From [Ruminococcus] lactaris ATCC 29176 (GTDB lineage: Bacteria; Bacillota; Clostridia; Lachnospirales; Lachnospiraceae), in the NCBI RefSeq assembly GCF_025152405.1, contig NZ_CP102292.1, positions 1,922,001 through 1,986,000 on the forward strand: DNA of 64,000 nucleotides, written 5' to 3'. The position numbers and the translations under genes are program-made. The notes below the pieces were generated by a model that was given only the letters and a program-made list of their open reading frames with translations, ran no database searches and was not told the DNA's origin. Positions 25,561 to 34,001 of the stretch are shown piece by piece (position 1 is the stretch's first letter; each line of letters begins with the position of its first letter).

Positions 25561-26334
25561 CTAGTTACCACATTCAATACTGATCTCATTAAATTTATCC
25601 AGGATCTGCTCCACCTCAAGATGTGCTTTTTCTTCTCCCTTTAAATCCATCACAATCCCGCCCTGATGCATCATCAGAAGACGGTTCCCATATTCTACCG
25701 CATAACGCAGGTTGTGAGTAACCATGATGGTTGTCAGATGCTTTTCTCTGACGATCTTATCTGTCAGTTCCATGATCAGCTCTGCTGTCTTTGGATCAAG
25801 TGCTGCTGTATGCTCATCCAGGATCAGGAAATCAATGGGTGTCATGGTTGACATCAGAAGTGCGATTGCCTGACGCTGTCCACCGGAAAGTACTCCGACT
25901 TTTACATCCATTTTATTTTCCAGTCCCAGGCCTAGCTGGCTCAACATTTCCCGGTACTCTTCTCTTCTCGCCTTATTGATTCCTGCACCAAGTCCAAAGA
26001 ATTTTCCTTTATTATCTGCCAGAGACATATTCTCCAGAATGGTCATCGACGGGCAGGTTCCCATCGATGGGTTCTGATATACACGTCCGATGTTACGGTT
26101 TCTTTTAAATTCCTTTTTATTTGTAATATCTTTCCCATTCATCAGGATCTTTCCGCCATCTACAGGAATACTTCCACAAAGGATATTCAGCATCGAGGTT
26201 TTTCCTGAACCGTTACTTCCCACAACCGATACAAACTCTCCGTCTGCTACCGTCAGGTCAAATCCGTCAAACAGGCACATCTCATTGACTGTTCCGGGAT
26301 TATAATATTTATCGATTTTCTTTAATTCAAGCAT
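25561..26334 (-). CDS. ABC transporter ATP-binding protein (TrpZ-like)
   Basis: This 257-residue ATPase belongs to an importer of the type sometimes annotated TrpXYZ. Walker A is GSNGSGKTSMLNILCG, the signature is LSGGQRQAIALLMSTM, and Walker B is DFLILDEHTAALDPK, followed by the switch His in MVTHNLRYAVEYG. Its start overlaps the permease stop by eight bases, so the subunits are coupled. The substrate cannot be read from the ATPase; the T-box upstream of the operon points to an amino acid. Confidence 0.88.
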   Translation of the reverse strand: MLELKKIDKYYNPGTVNEMCLFDGFDLTVADGEFVSVVGSNGSGKTSMLNILCGSIPVDGGKILMNGKDITNKKEFKRNRNIGRVYQNPSMGTCPSMTILENMSLADNKGKFFGLGAGINKARREEYREMLSQLGLGLENKMDVKVGVLSGGQRQAIALLMSTMTPIDFLILDEHTAALDPKTAELIMELTDKIVREKHLTTIMVTHNLRYAVEYGNRLLMMHQGGIVMDLKGEEKAHLEVEQILDKFNEISIECGN

Positions 26335-27208
26335 TTTTCTTCACCTTCTTCTTTCTGTCTCTTCCGATCACCAAAATCAGAAGGAATAAAACTGCCGTGA
26401 TCAGTTTCATATCCTGCGGCTCAAAAAACTTTAAGGCTGCAGCAACACAGGCTTTATAAATAATGGAACCGATCAGAACAGCCGTTGTGGTTTTCAGGAA
26501 TGAAAAATTCTTGAACAGGCTTGTTCCGATGATCACGCTCGCAAGTCCGATAACAATGGCACCTGTACCACTGGAAATTTCAAAAACTCTCTGTTCCTGA
26601 CAGAAAATAGATCCTGCCAGGGAAACCAGTCCATTGGCGATCGCAAGTCCGAGGATCTTGACATTCCCCTCATCTTTTGCAAGAGAAGTGACCAGCACTT
26701 CATTATCACCGACTGCACGGAGAAGGAATCCCGACTTTGTCTTCATATAAAGATCTAAAAGGACTTTGCTTACTACCGCAATGATCAGAACGATCACCAG
26801 AACCTTATACGAGGATGCTCCTCCCTGAAAGATCCCATTTACGGCTGCATTGTCAAAAATACTGTCCTCGCCAAAGATCGGTACATTTGCCGTTCCTGCC
26901 AGCCGGAGGTTGATCGTCCATAATGCTGTCATCATAATAATACCGGACAGCAGATCACGCACCTTACATTTCACATGGATCAGACCGGTACAGATCCCGG
27001 CAAGAACACCGATCAGAAATGATGCCGGAAGTGTGAGATACGGGTTCACACCTTTCGTGATCATTGTTGCAGTCAGTGCTGCTCCCAGCGGAAAACTTCC
27101 ATCCACTGTCAGATCCGGGAAATCCAGAATCTTATATGTTATGTATACTCCAAGGGCGAGTATTCCATAAATCAGCCCCTGCTCCAATATTGTTATATAA
27201 ATCCCCAT
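26327..27208 (-). CDS. ABC transporter permease (TrpY-like)
   Basis: This 293-residue inner-membrane protein has about eight hydrophobic helices and the branched-chain/ribose-type permease look: ILGLAIANGLVSLAGSIFCQEQ and ATTAVLIGSIIYKA. It resembles the permeases paired with PF04392 binding proteins. I chose the ATG at 27208 because CCGGAGGCG lies upstream at proper distance; the longer frame overlaps the end of the binding-protein gene. It is the middle gene of a three-gene operon. Confidence 0.86.
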   Translation of the reverse strand: MGIYITILEQGLIYGILALGVYITYKILDFPDLTVDGSFPLGAALTATMITKGVNPYLTLPASFLIGVLAGICTGLIHVKCKVRDLLSGIIMMTALWTINLRLAGTANVPIFGEDSIFDNAAVNGIFQGGASSYKVLVIVLIIAVVSKVLLDLYMKTKSGFLLRAVGDNEVLVTSLAKDEGNVKILGLAIANGLVSLAGSIFCQEQRVFEISSGTGAIVIGLASVIIGTSLFKNFSFLKTTTAVLIGSIIYKACVAAALKFFEPQDMKLITAVLFLLILVIGRDRKKKVKKNA

Positions 27209-27233
27209 CACTCTACGCCTCCGGATTCTTTCA

Positions 27234-28259
27234 TTATTTTGTAATCTCATCAAAGCTTTCTACAGCTTTGTCCTGAAGATCCTCCGGAACTGTGATTCCG
27301 AGATTCTTCGCTACTTCATTATTTACATAAAAACCAGGTTCTGTAATTGTCTCAAACTGCATATCAGATGCTTTCTTCTCACCTTTCAGGATCTTGGCTG
27401 CCATCTTTCCCGTCTGCTTTCCAAGTGCCACATAATCCAGTCCTTCTGCTGCAAGGCATCCGATCTTCACCTGTTCGATCTCACTTCCGAATACCGGAAT
27501 TTTCTTTGCATTTGCCTTGTCAAGGATCGTTGCCAGAGAAGCTACAACTGTATTGTCTGTCAGGTTCGTCAGGCAGTCAACTTCTCCGAGAAGTTCATCT
27601 GCCGCAAGAGAAATATCTGCGGTCTGGCTAATACCTTTTTCTACGATCTCAAATCCATAGTCTCCTGCAAGATCATCATATTTTGCAAGAGCGGATACGG
27701 AATTTGCCTCACTTGTCGTATAAAGGATACCGATCTTCTTTGCATCCGGCATCATCTCACGGATCATTTCAAGCTGTGCCTTGATCGGAAGCTCATCACT
27801 CGTTCCTGTTACATTTCCGACTGCTGTTCCGTCATCTTTTGCAAGCTTTGCCGCAACCGGGTCTGTGACTGCTGTATAAACAACCGGGATTTCTGAATCC
27901 ATCGCTGAATTGTATGCTGCCTGTGCACTCGGAGTTGCGATTGCACAGATCAGATCCACTTTATCGGATACAAATGAATCACTGATCTGCTTTGCTGTAC
28001 CCTGATCTGCCGCTGCATTCTTTACAGAAACTGTCAGGTTCTTACCCTCTTCAATTCCCTCTTCTTTCAGCCCTTCAAGGAATCCTTCCCTGCAGTTATC
28101 CAGTGAACCATGCTCTGCAAACTGGGAAATTCCGATCGTATAAGTCTTTTCTCCATCGGAGGAAGCTTTTTTATCCTCTCCTGATGTTCCTGAGCCGCAT
28201 CCTGCCAGGCTCATTACCATTACCGCACCTAAAACTACTGCTAAAATTCTTTTCTTCAT
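27234..28259 (-). CDS. ABC transporter substrate-binding lipoprotein (TrpX-like, PF04392 type)
   Basis: This 341-residue extracellular binding protein has a lipoprotein signal ending in MSLAGCGSG, so Cys21 should be lipidated. The mature part shows the family landmarks IGISQFAEHGSLDNCREGF, LICAIATPSAQAAYN, IPVVYTAVTDPVAAKL, KKIGILYTTSEANS and IPVFGSEIEQVKIG. Relatives bind amino acids such as tryptophan or other small ligands. It is the first gene after a T-box leader, so expression should rise when one tRNA is uncharged. Ligand identity is unresolved. Confidence 0.88.
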   Translation of the reverse strand: MKKRILAVVLGAVMVMSLAGCGSGTSGEDKKASSDGEKTYTIGISQFAEHGSLDNCREGFLEGLKEEGIEEGKNLTVSVKNAAADQGTAKQISDSFVSDKVDLICAIATPSAQAAYNSAMDSEIPVVYTAVTDPVAAKLAKDDGTAVGNVTGTSDELPIKAQLEMIREMMPDAKKIGILYTTSEANSVSALAKYDDLAGDYGFEIVEKGISQTADISLAADELLGEVDCLTNLTDNTVVASLATILDKANAKKIPVFGSEIEQVKIGCLAAEGLDYVALGKQTGKMAAKILKGEKKASDMQFETITEPGFYVNNEVAKNLGITVPEDLQDKAVESFDEITK

Positions 28260-28346
28260 AATACTTTGTCTCCTTTTTTCTTTTCATTTTCTGCAAAAGC
28301 AAAGGAGCCGATCTTGGATACAGGCTTTCATTTCCGGCTGATGCAA

Positions 28347-28617
28347 CAAAAAACCGCCTCAAGCGAAATGCTTGAGACGGTAATAAATTTCTTTACTATC
28401 GCGGTACCACTCAAATTGACCTGCGTCCACTTTCTCACGTACTAACATACGCTCCTGATTGATAACGGGTTCGGTTCCCGGCGACTCCTACTCTTTTCAT
28501 TTCAGGCCACCCTCGAAAGTCCATTCGGAATTAAAATCCTTACAGCAATCCCACCACCTGCTGCTCTCTGCAAATTCTTTTAAAACTTACTTCTCTTCCT
28601 CATCGGTTTTTGCTTTT
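28347..28617 (-). promoter_or_regulatory. T-box riboswitch leader for the ABC transporter
   Basis: Read on the minus strand, the leader has Stem I features (GATGAGG, AAGTAAG, AGAGAGC, GGTGGTGGGA, GAATGGACTTTCGAG). Then CCTGAAATGAAAAGAGTAGG holds the specifier region, and AGTGGTACCGCG is the T-box proper (28401-28412). The terminator CCGTCTCAAGC/GCTTGAGGCGG plus a T-run lies at 28347-28380. By position relative to GAA and AGAGTAGG the specifier could be AUG (methionine), but I cannot exclude a neighbouring triplet. A uniform T-box model would settle the codon. Confidence 0.9.
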
Positions 28618-28627
28618 GATGAACTCT

Positions 28628-28656
28628 ATTCTAGTCTTCCTTACTTCATTTGTCAA
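28628..28656 (-). promoter_or_regulatory. Promoter of the T-box/ABC transporter transcript
   Basis: TTGACA (28651-28656), a 17-base spacer and TAGAAT (28628-28633) on the minus strand, just after the aspS 3' end. Confidence 0.85.
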
Positions 28657-28718
28657 GAAGATTTTTATTTTCTTTCTCACATTCTCATTCTCAGCCTGAT
28701 TCATCCTGAAGAGAACTT

Positions 28719-30509
28719 TTATTTTTCTTCTGTGACAACTTCCAGTCCCAGCTCCTCCAACTGCTTTGTATCTGCCGGCGTAGGAGCTTCCGTCATCAGA
28801 CAGGATGCGTCCTTGATCTTCGGGAATGCAATTACGTCACGGATACTGTCCTGCTTTGCCATCAGCATCACCAGACGGTCCAGTCCGTAAGCAAGTCCTG
28901 CGTGCGGTGGAACTCCGTATTTAAATGCATCTAACAGGAAACCGAACTGGCTGTATGCCTGCTCATCTGTAAATCCAAGTGCATGGAACATCTTCTCCTG
29001 AATGTCATCCTGGAAGATTCTGACACTTCCTCCGCCGATCTCATTTCCATTGAGGACGATATCGTATGCTTTTGCACGTACCCTGCCCGGATCAGACTCA
29101 ATATACTGAAGATCTTCTTCCATCGGCATCGTAAATGGATGATGCATCGCAACAAAACGGTTCTGCTCTTCGCTCCACTCAAGAAGCGGGAACTCTGTGA
29201 TCCATACAAAACGATATTCATTTTTATCAAGGAGTTCAAGCTGCTTCGCAAGCTCTATACGCAATGCTCCCAGTGAATCCCATACTACTTTATTTTTATC
29301 AGCAGCAAATAACAGCAGATCTCCTGCTTCTCCGTTCATTGCTGCGATCAGTGCCTGCATCTGCTCCTCTGTCATAAACTTGGCAAAAGAAGATTTCACG
29401 GTTCCGTCTTCCTGAATGGCAACATATGCCAGCCCTTTTGCACCGTAATCTTTTACAAATGCTGTCAGCTTGTCGATCTTCTTTCTTGGCATGCCGCCCT
29501 GTCCTTTGGCATTGATACCACGAACACTTCCACCATTCTCCAGTGCTGCTGTAAAGACACCGAAACCACAGTCCTTTACCACTTCACTTACATCCGTCAG
29601 TTCCATTCCAAATCTGAGATCCGGCTTATCTGATCCAAAACGATCCATTGCTTCCTGCCAGGTCATTCTCTGGATCGGAAGCTGTACCTCTACATCCAGC
29701 ACTTCCCGGAACAGTTTCTTCAGATATCTTTCGTTGACATCGATCACATCATCCACATCTACAAAGGACAACTCCATATCGATCTGCGTAAACTCCGGCT
29801 GTCTGTCTGCACGAAGATCCTCATCACGGAAACATCTTGCAATCTGGATATAACGATCCACGCCAGAGCACATCAGAAGCTGCTTGTAAAGCTGCGGAGA
29901 CTGCGGAAGACCGTAGAAAGAACCCGGATGCACACGGCTTGGCACAAGGTAATCTCTTGCCCCTTCCGGTGTTGTCTTTCCAAGCATCGGAGTTTCCACT
30001 TCAAGGAATCCTTCTTCTGCAAAATACTGACGGGTCAGCGTCATAACCTGACTCTTCATTTTAAGATTTCTCTGAAGATCCGGTCTTCTTAAATCCAGAT
30101 AACGGTATTTGAGACGGATTTCTTCTTTTGTCTTTGAATTTTCCTCAATCGGGAACGGAGGAGTCATTGCCTCGGAAAGAATCCTCAGTTCACTTGGGAT
30201 CACCTCGATCTCTCCTGTTGCAATCTTATCATTTACAGCTCCCGAACGTCTTGCGACCTTACCAACAATCGCCACAACATACTCTGAACGGAGGGATGCC
30301 GCTTTCTCGATCAGAGCCGGTTCTGTCGTCCCCTCCTCACAGACTACCTGGATAATTCCGGAACGGTCTCTGACATCTGTGAATACGAGACCTCCTTTAT
30401 TTCTGTTCTTCTGTACCCATCCCATGATGGTCACTGTCTCACCGACATTCACTGCAGACAACTCGCCACAACGGTGAGTTCTCTTCAGCCCCTGCATTGA
30501 TTCAGCCAT
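28719..30509 (-). CDS. aspS: Aspartyl-tRNA synthetase
   Basis: This 596-residue class II synthetase has an N-terminal OB-fold anticodon-binding domain (VNVGETVTIMGWVQKNRNKGGLVFTDVRDRSGIIQVV). The catalytic core shows motif 2, QIARCFRDEDLRADRQPEFTQID, and motif 3, GLAYGLDRLVMLM. A bacterial GAD insertion lies in the middle (about residues 285-420). The size is typical of bacterial AspRS. It follows hisS by about 100 bases and ends the rel-hemZ-hisS-aspS block. AAAGGATG precedes the ATG. Confidence 0.96.
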   Translation of the reverse strand: MAESMQGLKRTHRCGELSAVNVGETVTIMGWVQKNRNKGGLVFTDVRDRSGIIQVVCEEGTTEPALIEKAASLRSEYVVAIVGKVARRSGAVNDKIATGEIEVIPSELRILSEAMTPPFPIEENSKTKEEIRLKYRYLDLRRPDLQRNLKMKSQVMTLTRQYFAEEGFLEVETPMLGKTTPEGARDYLVPSRVHPGSFYGLPQSPQLYKQLLMCSGVDRYIQIARCFRDEDLRADRQPEFTQIDMELSFVDVDDVIDVNERYLKKLFREVLDVEVQLPIQRMTWQEAMDRFGSDKPDLRFGMELTDVSEVVKDCGFGVFTAALENGGSVRGINAKGQGGMPRKKIDKLTAFVKDYGAKGLAYVAIQEDGTVKSSFAKFMTEEQMQALIAAMNGEAGDLLLFAADKNKVVWDSLGALRIELAKQLELLDKNEYRFVWITEFPLLEWSEEQNRFVAMHHPFTMPMEEDLQYIESDPGRVRAKAYDIVLNGNEIGGGSVRIFQDDIQEKMFHALGFTDEQAYSQFGFLLDAFKYGVPPHAGLAYGLDRLVMLMAKQDSIRDVIAFPKIKDASCLMTEAPTPADTKQLEELGLEVVTEEK

Positions 30510-30614
30510 TGTATCTCATCCTTTCCTTTTTACTTTCTTCCTGTTCTGTCTATCGCTGCTTTTTATTGCTGCTTTTTCTATCGCAGCTCTTTCTTTTCGC
30601 TCTGCTCTACCGTC

Positions 30615-31880
30615 TTACAGGCTGTCCACAGAATCACGGTAGCACTCTGTGATCTCTGTATATCCCTGCTCTGCAAGCTGCTCTTTCTGGAACTTTTTAT
30701 TTTTCTTCATATTCACGATCATCACCTGACGGCCATTTTCACGCTCTTTCTTTGCAAGTGCCAGCACTTTCAGCATGCCTTCCTGCGGCATATTTTTCTC
30801 GATCAGGAATGCTTTCTTTTCCTTACTTGTAGGCACTTTGTATCCACGTTCCATCAGCAGCATGACAATCCGCTCAAATCCGATGGAAAATCCTACTGCC
30901 GGTGTATCCTGACCCGTAAACTTTCCGATCATCTTATCATAACGACCGCCTCCGCCGACGGAACCTCCAAACTCATCCATGGAAATCTCAAAGATTGTTC
31001 CTGTATAGTAGGACATTCCACGTACCAGTGTCGGATCAAAGAACATACGGAACTCTGCCTCTTTTGCACTCTCTACACTTGTAATGATCCTCTCAAGTGA
31101 ATCTGCTGCTTCTGCCGGAAGAAATCCCTTCAGCCTCTCCTTACAGGAACGCACTCCTGCAACATCATTCGTAATCTCCTTGAATAACTGCAGATATTTC
31201 TCAACTGACTCTTCCGCATAACCATTTTCTTTCAGCTCTGCGGCAACACCTTCCAGACCAATCTTATCCATCTTGTCCAGTGTAATAAAAACATTATCAT
31301 AATCTTCCTCTGCAAATCCGCTGTAAGCTGCCATCGCCTTAAGGAAACGGCGATCATTGATACGGATTGTAAAATTCTTGAAATCCAGCTTTCCGAGAAG
31401 TGCTGTTGTCGCAAGGATCAGCTCGATCTCTGCCAGATTGGATGGCTCGCCAAGGATATCAATATCGCACTGCATAAACTGACGAAACCGGCCTCTCTGC
31501 GGACGGTCAGCACGCCATACATTTCCCATCTGAAGTGCCTTAAAAGGTGCCGGAAGCTCATTGGAGTGGTTCGCATAATAACGGGAAAGCGGCACAGTCA
31601 GGTCATACCTGAGTCCTCCGTCTACCAGATCCGCCTCTTCTTTTGCCTCTGCCAGCTTCAGTTTCTCACCACGCTTTAAGATCTTAAAGATCAGCTTTTC
31701 ATTATCTCCGCCCTGCTTACTGCAAAGATTCTCGATATGTTCTACGCACGGTGTCTCAATGGATGAAAATCCAAATGTCCTGTATGTCTCTTTGATCAGA
31801 CTGATCACATAATCCCGGATCTCCATTTCGCCCGGAAGAATATCTTTCATTCCGGTAACCGGTTTTCTCTTTAATGCCAT
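30615..31880 (-). CDS. hisS: Histidyl-tRNA synthetase
   Basis: This 421-residue class II enzyme charges tRNA-His. Motif 1 region GMKDILPGEMEIRDYV, motif 2 QMGNVWRADRPQRGRFRQFMQCDID, and the histidine-specific signatures VRGMSYYTGTIFE and GGGGRYDKMI are all present; the C-terminal anticodon domain is complete. The ATG at 31880 fits the AAGGAGA site better than one six bases upstream. Its start overlaps the end of hemZ by about ten bases, indicating coupling. Confidence 0.95.
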   Translation of the reverse strand: MALKRKPVTGMKDILPGEMEIRDYVISLIKETYRTFGFSSIETPCVEHIENLCSKQGGDNEKLIFKILKRGEKLKLAEAKEEADLVDGGLRYDLTVPLSRYYANHSNELPAPFKALQMGNVWRADRPQRGRFRQFMQCDIDILGEPSNLAEIELILATTALLGKLDFKNFTIRINDRRFLKAMAAYSGFAEEDYDNVFITLDKMDKIGLEGVAAELKENGYAEESVEKYLQLFKEITNDVAGVRSCKERLKGFLPAEAADSLERIITSVESAKEAEFRMFFDPTLVRGMSYYTGTIFEISMDEFGGSVGGGGRYDKMIGKFTGQDTPAVGFSIGFERIVMLLMERGYKVPTSKEKKAFLIEKNMPQEGMLKVLALAKKERENGRQVMIVNMKKNKKFQKEQLAEQGYTEITECYRDSVDSL

Positions 31881-33316
31881 AACCATTCTCCTTTTCGCTC
31901 TATCATCTCATCAATACGATGGATATACTCCATAATATTTTTCACATTCTCGATGCGGATCAGATTCGTCTTTTTTCCACCTGCCGTCTGAATCTTCTCC
32001 GGCAATACGAGCTTGGTCGAAGCTCCTGCTCCTGCTGCCAGGATGGTCTGCTTTTCTTCCATAATAAGTATATTGTAAATTCCGGCTTTGTCAACCTCTG
32101 CATAACCAACATTCTCAAAATTTCCCGCAATATTTTTCTGACGGTACAGATAATACGGCTTTAACCCCATCTCTTCTGCACATTCAGCCGCATCCTCTAC
32201 CATCCCGGAAATCTCAGAATGCAGATCCATCGTTCTGCCCTCCTGCCCGAATTTTGCCGCCCGTTTGATTGCCAGTGCATGCACCGTCAGACTGTCAGGA
32301 GCAAGTGCTTTGATTCTTCTCAATGTATCCTGCATATCTACCCTTGTCTCGCCCGGAAGTCCTGCGATCAGATCCATATTGATATTATCAAATCCAAGCT
32401 TTCGTGCCATACAAAAAATGCGTTCTACCTCTTCAACGGTATGCTTTCTTCCGACCAGATCTAGCGTCTTTTGCTGCATCGTCTGTGGATTGACAGAAAT
32501 TCTCGTCACCGGATATCTGCGGATCACTTCCAGCTTTTCTCTCGTAATGCTGTCTGGTCTGCCTGCCTCCACTGTAAACTCTTTCAGTTCAGACAGATCA
32601 AAACAGTTTCGGATTGTTCCGAGAAGACGATCTAACTGTCCCGCCTCCAGTGTCGTCGGAGTTCCTCCACCGACATACACCGTATCCGGTTTCCGTTCTC
32701 CTGCCATCCTGCCAAGTGCTTTCAGTTCCTTGATCAGTGCATCCAGATAGGCATCAATCTTATCTTTCCACTCGCCGACCGGAGAAGAACTGAAAGAACA
32801 GTAGGAACAGATACTCGGACAGAACGGAATCCCGACATAAAGGCTGAATCCTTCGCTGACATCCAGCTTTCCAAGCTGCTCCTTTTCCCTGCACGCAATC
32901 TCATAAGCAAGCTCTGCCTTTTCTTTCGTAACACAGTATTCTTCCTCAAGGAACCTCTTGATCTGTGCCTGATCCATTCCGTCTTCCAGCTTCTGCATCA
33001 CAAGCTTCGTAGGTCTGACTCCCGTGAGCATTCCCCATGCCAGTTCTCTGTCGCATTCTTCGGAAAGAAACCGATAGACCTGCCGGGTCACTTCCCGCTT
33101 TTCTGTCTGTTCCTCCTCCGGAGTCATTTTTCTGTCTGCCATCGTCAGACTTCTCTCTGCAAGGGAAAAGCAAGCTCCTCCCGGTAACTGCATCCATACC
33201 AGCGGCTCTTGCTCTTCATCAACAGTCTGCACGATCTCCTCCTCAGGGAAAAAAGCTTTTGTGACATGATATACATTATAGGTAAATTTATTTTTCTTAC
33301 TTTTTATCTCTATCAT
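31871..33316 (-). CDS. hemZ: Coproporphyrinogen dehydrogenase-like radical SAM enzyme (HemZ)
   Basis: This 481-residue radical SAM protein is of the HemN/HemZ group. The cluster motif is VGIPFCPSICSYCSF (CxxxCxxC, near residues 172-182), followed by YVGGGTPTTLEAGQLDRL and the SVNPQTMQQKTLDLVGRKHTV segment typical of the family. An N-terminal extension of about 160 residues is a HemZ feature. Real coproporphyrinogen oxidation is not proven, and many relatives act on other substrates. It sits in the usual clostridial order between the MBL hydrolase and hisS. Confidence 0.88.
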   Translation of the reverse strand: MIEIKSKKNKFTYNVYHVTKAFFPEEEIVQTVDEEQEPLVWMQLPGGACFSLAERSLTMADRKMTPEEEQTEKREVTRQVYRFLSEECDRELAWGMLTGVRPTKLVMQKLEDGMDQAQIKRFLEEEYCVTKEKAELAYEIACREKEQLGKLDVSEGFSLYVGIPFCPSICSYCSFSSSPVGEWKDKIDAYLDALIKELKALGRMAGERKPDTVYVGGGTPTTLEAGQLDRLLGTIRNCFDLSELKEFTVEAGRPDSITREKLEVIRRYPVTRISVNPQTMQQKTLDLVGRKHTVEEVERIFCMARKLGFDNINMDLIAGLPGETRVDMQDTLRRIKALAPDSLTVHALAIKRAAKFGQEGRTMDLHSEISGMVEDAAECAEEMGLKPYYLYRQKNIAGNFENVGYAEVDKAGIYNILIMEEKQTILAAGAGASTKLVLPEKIQTAGGKKTNLIRIENVKNIMEYIHRIDEMIERKGEWLWH

Positions 33317-33339
33317 TCTTTTCCTATTCTGTTATTTTT

Positions 33340-33960
33340 TTAGATAAAAGGATTAATCTCTTTTTCATAGCCAATCGTAGACTCATCCATATGCCCCGGA
33401 TACAGCTTTGTCTCATCCGGCAGAATCATCAGCTTTTCTCTGATAGAATGTGCCAGATCCCGGCTGCTTCCTGTAGGAAGATCTGTCCTTCCGATCGAAC
33501 CACAAAACAAAGTGTCTCCGCAAAACAGTGCTTCATCCTCCGGAAGATAATAGCAGCATCCGCCTACTGTATGTCCCGGTGTATGGATCACGTGAATTTC
33601 TGTTCCTGCACATTCAACTGTCTGTCCGTCTTCCAAAGCTTTTGCTCCTGTATATGCACAATGATATCCGTACATAGATGAAGCATTCAGTCTGTCATCT
33701 GCCAGTAACGGCTGTTCCTCTCTGCCGACATAAACCGGAACATCAAATGCTTTCAGAAAATCTTCTATTCCCATAATATGGTCAAAATGTCCATGTGTCA
33801 GGAACAGTGCCTTCATCTGATATCCCTGCTCCCTGATATGATCCACATACGCCTTAGGACAATATGCCATATCAACTGCAAAGCACTCCTTTGTATCCTC
33901 ATTTACTACCACATAACAGTTCGTTTCAATCGGTCCAAGTACAAATCTCTCAATTTTCAT
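33340..33960 (-). CDS. MBL-fold metallo-hydrolase (glyoxalase II-like)
   Basis: This 206-residue cytosolic hydrolase has the metal motif LFLTHGHFDHIMG (HxHxDH). Further ligands appear in VIHTPGHTVGG and LFCGDTLFCGSIGRTD, plus a terminal LYPGHMDESTIGYEK. The size is close to YcbL/GloB-like proteins rather than full-length glyoxalase II. The start at 33960 follows GAGGGGA; the longer frame has no site. It follows rel in the conserved block. The substrate is unknown; thioesters are common in relatives. Confidence 0.9.
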   Translation of the reverse strand: MKIERFVLGPIETNCYVVVNEDTKECFAVDMAYCPKAYVDHIREQGYQMKALFLTHGHFDHIMGIEDFLKAFDVPVYVGREEQPLLADDRLNASSMYGYHCAYTGAKALEDGQTVECAGTEIHVIHTPGHTVGGCCYYLPEDEALFCGDTLFCGSIGRTDLPTGSSRDLAHSIREKLMILPDETKLYPGHMDESTIGYEKEINPFI

Positions 33961-34001
33961 ATTTTTCCCCTCTGATCTGTTCAGGCTGTCTGACATTCTT
34001 A

